Shown here piece by piece: positions 18,075-26,056 of a DNA stretch of 54,670 nt; the stretch's first letter is position 1, and each line of letters opens with the position of its first letter. This DNA is from Litorimonas sp. Its GTDB lineage: Bacteria > Pseudomonadota > Alphaproteobacteria > Caulobacterales > Maricaulaceae. The notes under the pieces were generated by a model that had not been told where the DNA came from, searched no databases, and saw nothing but the letters and a program-made list of their open reading frames with translations. Location: NCBI GenBank assembly GCA_029936425.1, contig JAPYSU010000014.1:13095-67764 (forward strand), read 5' to 3'. The translations under genes and the position numbers were made by a program.

Positions 18075-18566
18075 ATGACTCGAAACCCAGACGATTACCG
18101 CCCCAATGTCGGCGCCGCCATTTTCAACGACAAAGGCCAAATCTGGCTCGGAAAACGGTTTGGAGAAGACGGACCCTATGCCTGGCAATGCGCTCAAGGC
18201 GGCATTGATGAAGGGGAGGACTTCTATCAAGCGGCACTGCGGGAATTATGGGAAGAAACCGGCGTAAGGGAAAACAATCTCACCCTTCTTGGACAGATTG
18301 ATGACTGGCTCTATTATGACTTTACCGAGGGAGCCCGCCTGAATCGCCGAAAGCGCGAACATAAAGGGCAGAGACAGAAATGGTTTGCCTTTCGCTATCA
18401 TGGAGACGAATCGGACATAGATCTCTGTACACATGAAGAGCAGGAATTTTCAGAATGGAAATGGGCCGATCTCTCGACAATTCATGAAAGCGTTATTCCG
18501 TTCAAGCGGGAAGTTTATGAACGGCTGATTGCCGAATTTGCGCCCTATGCAAGGCCTCAGTCATAG
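18075..18566 (+). CDS. rppH: RNA pyrophosphohydrolase (Nudix)
   Basis: The 163-residue protein contains a full Nudix box: GGIDEGEDF followed by AALRELWEETGV. The family's N-terminus YRPNVGAAIFN and WQCAQGGID are also present. RppH removes pyrophosphate from 5'-triphosphorylated RNAs and so starts RNase E-dependent mRNA decay; the alphaproteobacterial type was first described as an Ap4A hydrolase (IalA). It starts 17 bases after the deacetylase-like gene, and the MFS gene follows 17 bases after its stop, so they are probably co-transcribed. Confidence 0.95.
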   Translation: MTRNPDDYRPNVGAAIFNDKGQIWLGKRFGEDGPYAWQCAQGGIDEGEDFYQAALRELWEETGVRENNLTLLGQIDDWLYYDFTEGARLNRRKREHKGQRQKWFAFRYHGDESDIDLCTHEEQEFSEWKWADLSTIHESVIPFKREVYERLIAEFAPYARPQS

Positions 18567-18583
18567 CGTAAATCCGCTTCATT

Positions 18584-19954
18584 ATGTCGGCTCCCTCCTA
18601 TGGTAAAAATGCCCTGATCTTTGTGCTGATCACCGTGATGATCAACTCTATCGGTTTCGGGATCATGATTCCGGTTCTGCCGGATTTATTGAAGGAATTG
18701 ACAGACCTTCCCAACAATGAAGCCGCTATTCATGGCGGTTGGCTCACCTTTGTTTTCGCCCTGTTTCAATTCATCTGCATGCCGATTGTCGGCGGTCTCT
18801 CCGACCGATTTGGCCGACGTCCCATCATGTTGCTCTCGCTATTCGGATTGGCGCTGGATTATTTCATCATGGGCTTCGCGCCGACAATTGCCTTTCTTTA
18901 TCTCGGGCGGATCATTGCGGGCTCATTCGGGGCGACATTCTCGACGGCAAACGCCTATATCGCGGATATAAGCCCGCCTGAGACGCGCGCGCAGAACTTT
19001 GGTCTGGTAGGAGCGGCGTTCGGTGTTGGCTTCATGCTCGGCCCTGTAATTGGCGGATTAATCGGCGACGGATTTGGCCCGCGCGCGCCGTTTATCGCCG
19101 CCGGAATAATCGCCCTCATAAATGTCGTCTATGGTTTTATTTTTCTGCCTGAGACATTGGCCCCTGAAAAACGCCGGGCCTTTAGCTGGAAACGTTCCAA
19201 CCCTTTCGGCTCCCTGGTCGCCCTCGGCCGGATCAAAGGCGTCAAAGGCCTTATCTTCGTTCTTTTCGTTCTGGCGGTTGGCCATACAGTGTATCCCTCC
19301 ACTTACTCTTTCTCGACGATTGAAGGGCTTGGCTGGAACGCCGGGGATGTAGGCCTTTCGCTTGGCGCTTTTGGACTCGCCAGTATCATAGTGCAGGGCG
19401 GCCTGATACGGGTGATCATTCCCAAGGTCGGTTTGTTCTGGGCGGGCATTATCGGCATTGTTTCGGCCATCACCGCCTACACAATGATGGGGAGCGCCAA
19501 TGCGGGATGGATTATCTATGCCGCCGGTCCGTTTGCGGCTTTTGGCGGTCTCTACGGCCCTGCCCTGACCAATATGATGAGCTCGCGCATCAGCGACAGC
19601 GAACAGGGCGAGCTACAAGGCGCGATTGGCGCCGCTCAAGGATTGGCCATGATGGTCGGTCCGCTTACCATGACAGGCATCTTTGAATATTTCGCGGCCG
19701 GCTCCAACAAAGGTAATGTCGAGCTAGACGGGTTTCCTTCCGGAATCGCGCGAATCCTCCAGCACCTGTTTTTACAAACGCCTATTCCCTATCTTCCAGG
19801 CGCGCCCTTTCTCTTGGCGGCGGGCCTCGCCTTTACCGGGCTCATCATCTATTTGCTCGTCACAACCAAGGCAGACCGACAGGCACGTTACTCCCCCGAA
19901 GCCGTAGCCGAAACATCAGATACACTACACGAGCCCCTCGCCGACAATATTTGA
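18584..19954 (+). CDS. MFS transporter, TetA/TCR-like
   Basis: The 456-residue protein has about 12 hydrophobic helices, with the motif A loop GGLSDRFGRRPIMLL between helices 2 and 3. An ANAYIADISPPETRAQNFGL stretch and a motif C-like GFMLGPVIGGLIGD follow in helix 5, both typical of the drug:H+ antiporter (TetA) branch. It likely exports a small molecule by proton antiport at the inner membrane. An insertion (FEYFAAGSNKG and on, about 365-395) near helix 11 is longer than in TetA. The substrate cannot be inferred. It converges on the metallophosphoesterase gene, with only 3 bases between stops and no terminator. Confidence 0.9.
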   Translation: MSAPSYGKNALIFVLITVMINSIGFGIMIPVLPDLLKELTDLPNNEAAIHGGWLTFVFALFQFICMPIVGGLSDRFGRRPIMLLSLFGLALDYFIMGFAPTIAFLYLGRIIAGSFGATFSTANAYIADISPPETRAQNFGLVGAAFGVGFMLGPVIGGLIGDGFGPRAPFIAAGIIALINVVYGFIFLPETLAPEKRRAFSWKRSNPFGSLVALGRIKGVKGLIFVLFVLAVGHTVYPSTYSFSTIEGLGWNAGDVGLSLGAFGLASIIVQGGLIRVIIPKVGLFWAGIIGIVSAITAYTMMGSANAGWIIYAAGPFAAFGGLYGPALTNMMSSRISDSEQGELQGAIGAAQGLAMMVGPLTMTGIFEYFAAGSNKGNVELDGFPSGIARILQHLFLQTPIPYLPGAPFLLAAGLAFTGLIIYLLVTTKADRQARYSPEAVAETSDTLHEPLADNI

Positions 19955-19957
19955 GAG

Positions 19958-20794
19958 TTAGTCCGCCGATTGTAGAGTAATGACAACAATTTCCGGCGGC
20001 GCGCAAAAACGGGCTGAAAGCATAGACGTCCCAATTCCGGCAGTAATGTAAACGGGGACGCCTCCCACATTTTTTACCCCATAGGCCAGAGGCTTTCCTG
20101 CCTCTGTTGACGTCACGCGCCGTCCGAGAAGCGGCAGATTAATCTGGCCGCCATGGGTGTGTCCCGCCACGGCCAGAGCCGTATCTGTCCTGAGAAAACG
20201 AAACGCATCAGGCGAATGTGTCAAAACTATTTTTGCGCGGCCATCCCGGCAATCCTCATACCCTTCGGCTGTCGGGTAATCTGTATCAAAATCTCCCATT
20301 CCGATAAGGCATAGTCCCGGTAAATTCAGTCCTTCATTGGCGAGAACGCTCATCCCGCTATCCTCGAGCCGGTTTTGCACCCACGCCCCATCATACCAAT
20401 TATCATGATTTCCAAGCACGGCAAAAACGCCGAGCGGCGCCTCAATCCTTCCAAGTGACTGCAATCCCTGCTCAATAGTCTTATTAAATTCTGCTGGGCG
20501 ATGAGAGCGAGACGCGCTGCCGTCTATATAGTCGCCGGTCAGAAGAACAATATCCGGCGCTAATTGATTTACTGAATTTTTGAGCGAGTCTACCCTCGAG
20601 GCAGGTATATGACGGCCGCCAATATGAAGATCAGAAAGCAAAACTATCCGAACGGGCGGGCCTTGATAAGTCTCTGCGCGGAATGAAACTTCGCGTATAA
20701 CCAACCTCTTGGGCTCTATGAAAAATCCATAAAGGAGACACGCCAGAGCAGCGATGCAAAGGAATAGTAAGATATAAAAAAACCGGACTTTCAT
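19958..20794 (-). CDS. Membrane-anchored metallophosphoesterase (YkuE-like)
   Basis: The 278-residue protein has an N-terminal membrane anchor (FYILLFLCIAALACLLYGFF) and then a calcineurin-like phosphoesterase domain. Metal-binding motifs are LLSDLHIGG, LTGDYIDG, VLGNHDNW and AGHTHGGQ, an almost complete set. The family includes periplasmic or membrane phosphodiesterases such as lipid A-type hydrolases; the substrate here is unknown. The ATG at 20794 falls exactly in the loop of the terminator hairpin at 20776-20805 that ends the atp operon, and no Shine-Dalgarno is visible. Expression may therefore depend on read-through or on an internal promoter. Confidence 0.88.
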   Translation of the reverse strand: MKVRFFYILLFLCIAALACLLYGFFIEPKRLVIREVSFRAETYQGPPVRIVLLSDLHIGGRHIPASRVDSLKNSVNQLAPDIVLLTGDYIDGSASRSHRPAEFNKTIEQGLQSLGRIEAPLGVFAVLGNHDNWYDGAWVQNRLEDSGMSVLANEGLNLPGLCLIGMGDFDTDYPTAEGYEDCRDGRAKIVLTHSPDAFRFLRTDTALAVAGHTHGGQINLPLLGRRVTSTEAGKPLAYGVKNVGGVPVYITAGIGTSMLSARFCAPPEIVVITLQSAD

Positions 20795-20805
20795 AAGTCC
20801 GGTTT
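20776..20805 (-). terminator. Intrinsic terminator of the atp operon, overlapping the next start codon
   Basis: Read on the minus strand, an 11-bp perfect stem (20805-20795 with 20790-20780) has the 4-base loop ATGA and is followed by a run of T. The loop's ATG (20794-20792) is the start codon of the metallophosphoesterase gene. Its position 29 bases after atpC fits the operon's end. Confidence 0.85.
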
Positions 20806-20833
20806 CTTAGAATAATATGTGCGGATTAAGACC

Positions 20834-21226
20834 CTAAAGTGTCGCCGCGACGGCATTTAGTCCGTCAAGATTTTGCTGAACCGCCAAGGCTGCTTCGCCT
20901 TCCAGCCCTACGAGAGAGTCTTTGGCAGAGGCAATATCTTCCTGGATACGCTCAGAGGTCAGCTCTGACATGGGCGCAGCGCGCTCTGCCAAAACCGTAA
21001 GGCCAGCCGGAGTCACATCGGCAAACCCGCCTTGAACGAAAAACTGCTTTTCCGCTCCGTTCTCATAAACGGTGATCGCGCCCGTACGGATCGCGGCCAT
21101 TAGCGGCGCGTGATCCGGTAGAACACCGAAATTGCCTTCGGTGCCCGGGATATCGACCTGATCGACTTCGCCCGCATAAAGTTCACGTTCAGGCGAAACG
21201 AGAGAGAAATGTAGCTTATCAGCCAT
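20834..21226 (-). CDS. atpC: ATP synthase F1 epsilon subunit
   Basis: The 130-residue protein has the beta-sandwich N-terminal domain (LHFSLVSPERELYAGE, TEGNFGVLPDHAPLM) and a shortened helical C-terminus, typical of alphaproteobacterial AtpC. It belongs to the central stalk of F1 and modulates ATP hydrolysis. It is the last gene of atpHAGDC, 28 bases after atpD, and is followed by an intrinsic terminator. Confidence 0.97.
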   Translation of the reverse strand: MADKLHFSLVSPERELYAGEVDQVDIPGTEGNFGVLPDHAPLMAAIRTGAITVYENGAEKQFFVQGGFADVTPAGLTVLAERAAPMSELTSERIQEDIASAKDSLVGLEGEAALAVQQNLDGLNAVAATL

Positions 21227-21254
21227 TCTTTATCCTAACCGCAGTCAATACAGC

Positions 21255-22781
21255 CTAAGCCGCGTCTTTCGCCGCCATTTTACCGGCTTTTTCGATCACG
21301 TCATCAATACCGCCGACCATGTAGAAGGCTTGTTCCGGCAGGTGGTCATATTCGCCTTCGACCAGACCTTTAAAGGAGCGAACTGTGTCCGCAAGGTCTG
21401 TCAGGATACCCGGAGAGCCAGTAAAGATTTCCGCAACGTGGAAAGGCTGAGACAAGAATTTCTCAACTTTACGCGCGCGGGACACTACAAGCTTATCTTC
21501 TTCGGACAATTCGTCCATGCCGAGAATAGCAATGATGTCCTGCAAAGATTTATAGCGCTGTAGAATTTCCTGAACCTGACGCGCAACTTCGTAATGTTCC
21601 TGACCGACAATACGCGGCTCAAGAATACGGGATGTGGAGTCAAGCGGGTCAACCGCCGGATAGATACCTTTTTCGGAAATCGCGCGGTTCAGAACCGTTG
21701 TCGCGTCCAAGTGAGCAAAGGAGGTCGCTGGCGCCGGGTCAGTCAAGTCATCGGCCGGGACGTAAATCGCCTGAACGGATGTAATAGACCCTTTATTCGT
21801 GGATGTAATGCGCTCCTGCATCTGGCCCATTTCAGTGGCCAATGTCGGCTGATAACCCACCGCAGATGGAATACGCCCCAAGAGAGCGGACACTTCGGAA
21901 CCGGCCTGCGTAAAGCGGAAGATGTTATCAACGAAGAACAACACGTCTTTGCCTTCTTCATCGCGGAAATATTCGGCCTGAGACAAACCGGTCAGCGCGA
22001 CGCGAGCGCGGGCTCCGGGAGGCTCATTCATCTGACCGTAAACGAGGGTCGCACGGCTTTCACCGTCAAGGTCGATAACGTTGGACTCGATCATCTCGTG
22101 ATAAAGGTCATTTCCTTCGCGAGTCCGCTCGCCAACACCCGCAAAGACGGAGTAACCGCCATAAGCTTTGGCGATGTTGTTGATGAGTTCCATGATGAGA
22201 ACGGTTTTACCCACACCCGCACCGCCGAAGAGACCAATTTTACCGCCTTTTGCGTAAGGGCAAAGCAGGTCGATAACTTTAATACCGGTCGCAAGTACTT
22301 CGGATTCAGTGGATTGATCCACAAAAGGAGGCGCTTCTTTGTGAATAGACGCCTTGGCTTTCGTCTTGAGCGGGCCGCGATCATCAATGGGTTCACCAAT
22401 GACATTCATAATACGGCCAAGTGTTTCCGGTCCAACAGGCACCGTAATCGGCGCGCCGGTATCTGTCACAGATTGACCGCGCACAAGGCCTTCGGTTGCG
22501 TCCATAGCGATGGTGCGAACCGTGTTCTGACCCAAATGCTGAGCGACTTCGAGAACCAGGCGGTTGCCTTGGTTGTCTGTCTCCAGCGCGTTCAGGATGG
22601 CTGGCAAATTGTCTTCGAATACGACGTCAACAACGGCCCCGATCACCTGAGTGATTTTACCGGCTGACATGGCTTTGCTCACGACCTTTTTAGTCGTTGC
22701 ACGCTTGTTTGCCGGCTTTTTGGCGGTTGTTTTCTTAGCGGCCGTTTTTTTGGCGGCTGTTTTTGTTGCTGCTTTCGCCAT
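21255..22781 (-). CDS. atpD: ATP synthase F1 beta subunit with Lys/Ala-rich N-terminal extension
   Basis: The 508-residue protein is about 35-40 residues longer than the core family. Residues 1-37 are almost only Lys, Ala and Thr (KTAAKKTAAKKTTAKK). The canonical domain starts at about residue 38 with SAGKITQVIGAVVDVVF. The Walker A GGAGVGKT and the GERTREGNDLYHEM region identify the catalytic subunit. The start at 22781 is supported by AGAGGAA seven bases upstream; the internal Met38 has no comparable site. Similar extensions occur in some other alphaproteobacterial AtpD proteins, and their role is unclear. Confidence 0.97.
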   Translation of the reverse strand: MAKAATKTAAKKTAAKKTTAKKPANKRATTKKVVSKAMSAGKITQVIGAVVDVVFEDNLPAILNALETDNQGNRLVLEVAQHLGQNTVRTIAMDATEGLVRGQSVTDTGAPITVPVGPETLGRIMNVIGEPIDDRGPLKTKAKASIHKEAPPFVDQSTESEVLATGIKVIDLLCPYAKGGKIGLFGGAGVGKTVLIMELINNIAKAYGGYSVFAGVGERTREGNDLYHEMIESNVIDLDGESRATLVYGQMNEPPGARARVALTGLSQAEYFRDEEGKDVLFFVDNIFRFTQAGSEVSALLGRIPSAVGYQPTLATEMGQMQERITSTNKGSITSVQAIYVPADDLTDPAPATSFAHLDATTVLNRAISEKGIYPAVDPLDSTSRILEPRIVGQEHYEVARQVQEILQRYKSLQDIIAILGMDELSEEDKLVVSRARKVEKFLSQPFHVAEIFTGSPGILTDLADTVRSFKGLVEGEYDHLPEQAFYMVGGIDDVIEKAGKMAAKDAA

Positions 22782-22803
22782 GAGTGTGTTCCTCTAGCTT
22801 TCT

Positions 22804-23697
22804 TTAAAGCGCTTCCGCGCCTGAAATAATCTCAATCAGTTCAGATGTAATCTGGGCCTGACGTGTTCTGTTGAAGGTCAATGTCAGCTTGTCGATCATC
22901 TCGCCGGCATTGCGCGTGGCATTATCCATCGCGGTCATTTTTGAGCCCATCTCGCCTGCCTGGTTTTCCAGAAGTGCGGTAAAGATTTGGGTGTTGATAT
23001 TGCGTGGCAAAAGAACCCGCAGGATCCCGGCCTCATCCGGCTCATAGGTATAAATCGCGCCTTTGAGATCAGGACCTGTATCTTCTGCGCCTTCGTCAAT
23101 AGAGGCGATAGCCGGGATGAGCGTGTTTGAAACCGCGTCCTGGGTCATCACATTGACAAATTTGGAATAGACCAGCTTGCAGATGTCGAATTCGCCTTCG
23201 TGGAACATTTCGGTAATTGTCTCACCAATATTCTGAGCAATACCGGCGTGAAGTTTACGCTCTTCTTTCAAAGAGATAAATTTGACAATGTTATCATGAT
23301 AAAGGCGGTTGAGCTGATCATACCCCTTTTTCCCGATCAGGAAGAGCTTGACCGTTTTACCCTGGCCTTCAAGCGCGACGATTTCTTCGCGGGCTTTCCG
23401 GACAATATTGGTATTGAAACCGCCGCAAAGACCGCGATCTGCCGTTGCAACAACAAGCAAAACCGTCTCTTCCTTGCCGTTGCCGACAAGAAGTTCCGGC
23501 GCGTCTCCGACTCCGACCATGGAGCTGGCCAGATTCGTAATGACGCTATTGATGCGCTCCGCATAGGGGCGCGCATTCTCCGCCGCTTCCTGCGCTTTAC
23601 GCAGTTTCGCCGCCGCCACCATCTGCATGGCTTTGGTAATCTTCTGCGTGTTTTTCACAGAAGAAATACGGTTTTTAAGATCCTTTAGGCTGGCCAT
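22804..23697 (-). CDS. atpG: ATP synthase F1 gamma subunit
   Basis: The 297-residue protein starts with LKDLKNRISSVKNTQKITKA and ends with the matching coiled-coil helix (TLTFNRTRQAQITSELIEI, ISGAEAL), the two helices that form the rotating shaft. TADRGLCGGFNTNI marks the globular part. It lies between atpA (9-base gap) and atpD (22-base gap) in standard order. Confidence 0.97.
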   Translation of the reverse strand: MASLKDLKNRISSVKNTQKITKAMQMVAAAKLRKAQEAAENARPYAERINSVITNLASSMVGVGDAPELLVGNGKEETVLLVVATADRGLCGGFNTNIVRKAREEIVALEGQGKTVKLFLIGKKGYDQLNRLYHDNIVKFISLKEERKLHAGIAQNIGETITEMFHEGEFDICKLVYSKFVNVMTQDAVSNTLIPAIASIDEGAEDTGPDLKGAIYTYEPDEAGILRVLLPRNINTQIFTALLENQAGEMGSKMTAMDNATRNAGEMIDKLTLTFNRTRQAQITSELIEIISGAEAL

Positions 23698-23706
23698 GAG
23701 GCGTCC

Positions 23707-25239
23707 TTAGGCTGCGAAGTTATTCGTGAAGGTTTCCAACACGGATTTGATTTTGTCTTCAATGTCGTCCGTCAATTTCTTTTCGGACGCAATGCTGGAC
23801 AGGAGTGAATTATGCTCACCTTTCAGGTGTGACAGCAATTCACGCTCATATTTCTGCACGGATTTCACCGGAACCTTGTCCAGATAACCGCGTGTTCCGG
23901 CGTAAAGCACCACGACCTGCTCTTCCACTTTCAGCGGAGAGAATTGCGGCTGCTTCAGGAGCTCTGTGAGGCGCTCACCGCGAGCCAAAAGGGCCTGAGT
24001 GGAGGCGTCCAAATCTGAACCGAACTGAGCAAAGGCAGCCATTTCGCGGTATTGCGCGAGTTCACCCTTAATCGGACCGGCAACCTGTTTCATCGCTTTA
24101 ATCTGAGCAGAAGAGCCCACGCGAGACACAGACAGACCGACGTTAAGCGCTGGACGGATGCCCTGGAAGAACAAGTCTGTTTCCAGGAAGATCTGACCGT
24201 CTGTAATCGAAATCACATTTGTCGGAATAAAGGCCGACACGTCATTGCCTTGCGTTTCGATAATCGGCAGAGCGGTCAAAGACCCGGAGCCGTTATCTTC
24301 GTTCAACTTGGCGGCGCGTTCCAGAAGACGGGAGTGAAGATAGAAAACGTCACCTGGGTAAGCTTCGCGTCCTGGTGGGCGGCGAAGAAGAAGGGACATC
24401 TGGCGATAAGCCACAGCCTGTTTGGACAAATCATCATAAATGATCAGGCCGTGCATGCCGTTGTCGCGGAAATATTCGCCCATGGCGCAACCAGCAAACG
24501 GGGCCAGGAACTGAAGCGGGGCCGGCTCTGACGCCGTCGCGGCCACAATAATGGAATATTGCATCGCGCCGTTTTCTTCGAGCGTTTTGACGAGCTGCGC
24601 GACAGTGGAACGCTTCTGCCCGATCACGACATAGATACAGTAAAGCTTGTCAGCATCGCGGTCTTCATCGAAGGCGGATTTTTGATTGAGAATCGCATCC
24701 ACAGCCACAGCCGTTTTACCGGTCTGGCGGTCACCAATGATGAGCTCGCGCTGGCCGCGGCCAACAGGGATAAGCGCGTCAATCGCCTTGATACCTGTTT
24801 GAACAGGCTCGTGCACGCCTTTACGCGGCATAATGCCTGGCGCTTTAACGTCCACACGGCGGCGTTCGCTTGATTCGATTGGACCTTTGCCGTCAATCGG
24901 CTCGCCGAGCGGGTTTACGACCCGGCCCAAAAGGCCCATTCCGACAGGCACGTCCACGATTTCGCCGAGGCGTTTAACCGTGTCGCCTTCTTTAATGCCG
25001 CGGTCATCGCCAAAGATAACAGTACCGACATTGTCAGATTCGAGATTGAGCGCCATGCCCTTAATGCCGCCTGGGAATTCGACCATCTCGCCGGCGCGGA
25101 CATTGTCCAGGCCATAGATACGGGCGATACCATCACCGACTGAGAGAACCTGACCGACATCAGAGACTTTGGCTTCGGAGCCAAATTCTTTGATCTGCTT
25201 TTTCAGGATGCTGGAAATTTCCGCAGCACGAATATCCAT
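23707..25239 (-). CDS. atpA: ATP synthase F1 alpha subunit
   Basis: The 510-residue protein carries Walker A GDRQTGKT and the family blocks PVGRGQREL and AYRQMSLLLRRPPGREAYPG. It is the non-catalytic nucleotide-binding subunit of the F1 hexamer. It starts with IRAAEISSILKKQI, the helix that contacts delta. Full length for the family; 10 bases separate it from atpH. Confidence 0.98.
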   Translation of the reverse strand: MDIRAAEISSILKKQIKEFGSEAKVSDVGQVLSVGDGIARIYGLDNVRAGEMVEFPGGIKGMALNLESDNVGTVIFGDDRGIKEGDTVKRLGEIVDVPVGMGLLGRVVNPLGEPIDGKGPIESSERRRVDVKAPGIMPRKGVHEPVQTGIKAIDALIPVGRGQRELIIGDRQTGKTAVAVDAILNQKSAFDEDRDADKLYCIYVVIGQKRSTVAQLVKTLEENGAMQYSIIVAATASEPAPLQFLAPFAGCAMGEYFRDNGMHGLIIYDDLSKQAVAYRQMSLLLRRPPGREAYPGDVFYLHSRLLERAAKLNEDNGSGSLTALPIIETQGNDVSAFIPTNVISITDGQIFLETDLFFQGIRPALNVGLSVSRVGSSAQIKAMKQVAGPIKGELAQYREMAAFAQFGSDLDASTQALLARGERLTELLKQPQFSPLKVEEQVVVLYAGTRGYLDKVPVKSVQKYERELLSHLKGEHNSLLSSIASEKKLTDDIEDKIKSVLETFTNNFAA

Positions 25240-25249
25240 TGTATAACCT

Positions 25250-25807
25250 CTATGCTTCTTTGAGGGTTAAGCGTAAGTCCTCAAGTTTAGTCTTGAGGGA
25301 GCTATCATATAGACGCGAACCAACGCGTACGACGAAACCACCCAAAAGGTCTGCATCCACAGATGTCTCAACCTCGACCGGGCGTCCCAGCGATTTTTTC
25401 AAATTTGATTTTAATGACGTGACCTGCGCGGCTGTCAATTTTTTCGCGCTGGTGACTTTCGCCACTTGTGATCCCTTGCGGCGAGCCACCATCTCTTCAA
25501 ATGCGGACAGGATTTGCGGCAATTCCGCCGCGCGGCGATTCTGCGCGACCAATCCAACAAACTGAACCGTCAAAGGCTTGAGCTTGGCTTTTTTCGCCAC
25601 GCCAGTCAGGGCGGCCACTTTATCCTCGGTCGCAAAAACAGGGGAATTGATGAGCGCGGACAAATCAGCGCTATCTGCGAACATTGCCTTTAGCGACTTC
25701 ACGTCTTTTTCTATAGCTGACAAGGACTTAGCGTCCTCAGCGAGTTCAAGCAGGGCTTGGGCGTAGCGTAAGGGGGCTTCGCCGGTAATGACTTCTGTCT
25801 CTGACAC
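25250..25807 (-). CDS. atpH: ATP synthase F1 delta subunit
   Basis: The 185-residue protein has the OSCP/delta pattern: RYAQALLELAED near the N-terminus and the C-terminal GGFVVRVGSRLYDSSLKTKL. It links F1 to the peripheral stalk. It is the first gene of atpHAGDC. The F0 genes are not in the window, which is the usual split arrangement in alphaproteobacteria. The operon promoter should lie in the 198 bases upstream (25808-26005); a TATATT at about 25860-25870 on the minus strand is a possible -10 but I see no convincing -35. Confidence 0.96.
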   Translation of the reverse strand: MSETEVITGEAPLRYAQALLELAEDAKSLSAIEKDVKSLKAMFADSADLSALINSPVFATEDKVAALTGVAKKAKLKPLTVQFVGLVAQNRRAAELPQILSAFEEMVARRKGSQVAKVTSAKKLTAAQVTSLKSNLKKSLGRPVEVETSVDADLLGGFVVRVGSRLYDSSLKTKLEDLRLTLKEA

Positions 25808-26005
25808 GTATCAGGTCCGCTCTTCGGAATTGGGCCGTTAGGACAGCCCCTTTAACATAAATATAGCGGCTCGAACACTCCCGGGATTTTGATACCCAAC
25901 AGGCCGCTCCGCCAATCTCGCGCGGGGCTTAGCATGGTCAATTCAATGTGCCAAGTGCGGAATTTCACTCTGCGACAGTGGTTTCAGCATAAGCGCCTTA
26001 TCCAT

Positions 26006-26030
26006 AAAAAAACAGGCCCCGAAGGGCCTG
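26006..26030 (-). terminator. Intrinsic terminator of the TonB-receptor gene
   Basis: Read on the minus strand, a 7-bp GC-rich stem (26030-26024 with 26019-26013) and tetraloop are followed by seven T residues (26012-26006). It lies 26 bases after the receptor stop codon. Confidence 0.9.
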
Positions 26031-26056
26031 CTCAAAACTCAAATCTGACTTAAACC

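Noticed and set aside
21594..22667. 357-codon plus-strand frame opposite atpD
   Set aside because: Antisense shadow of atpD; no ribosome site and no recognisable domain.
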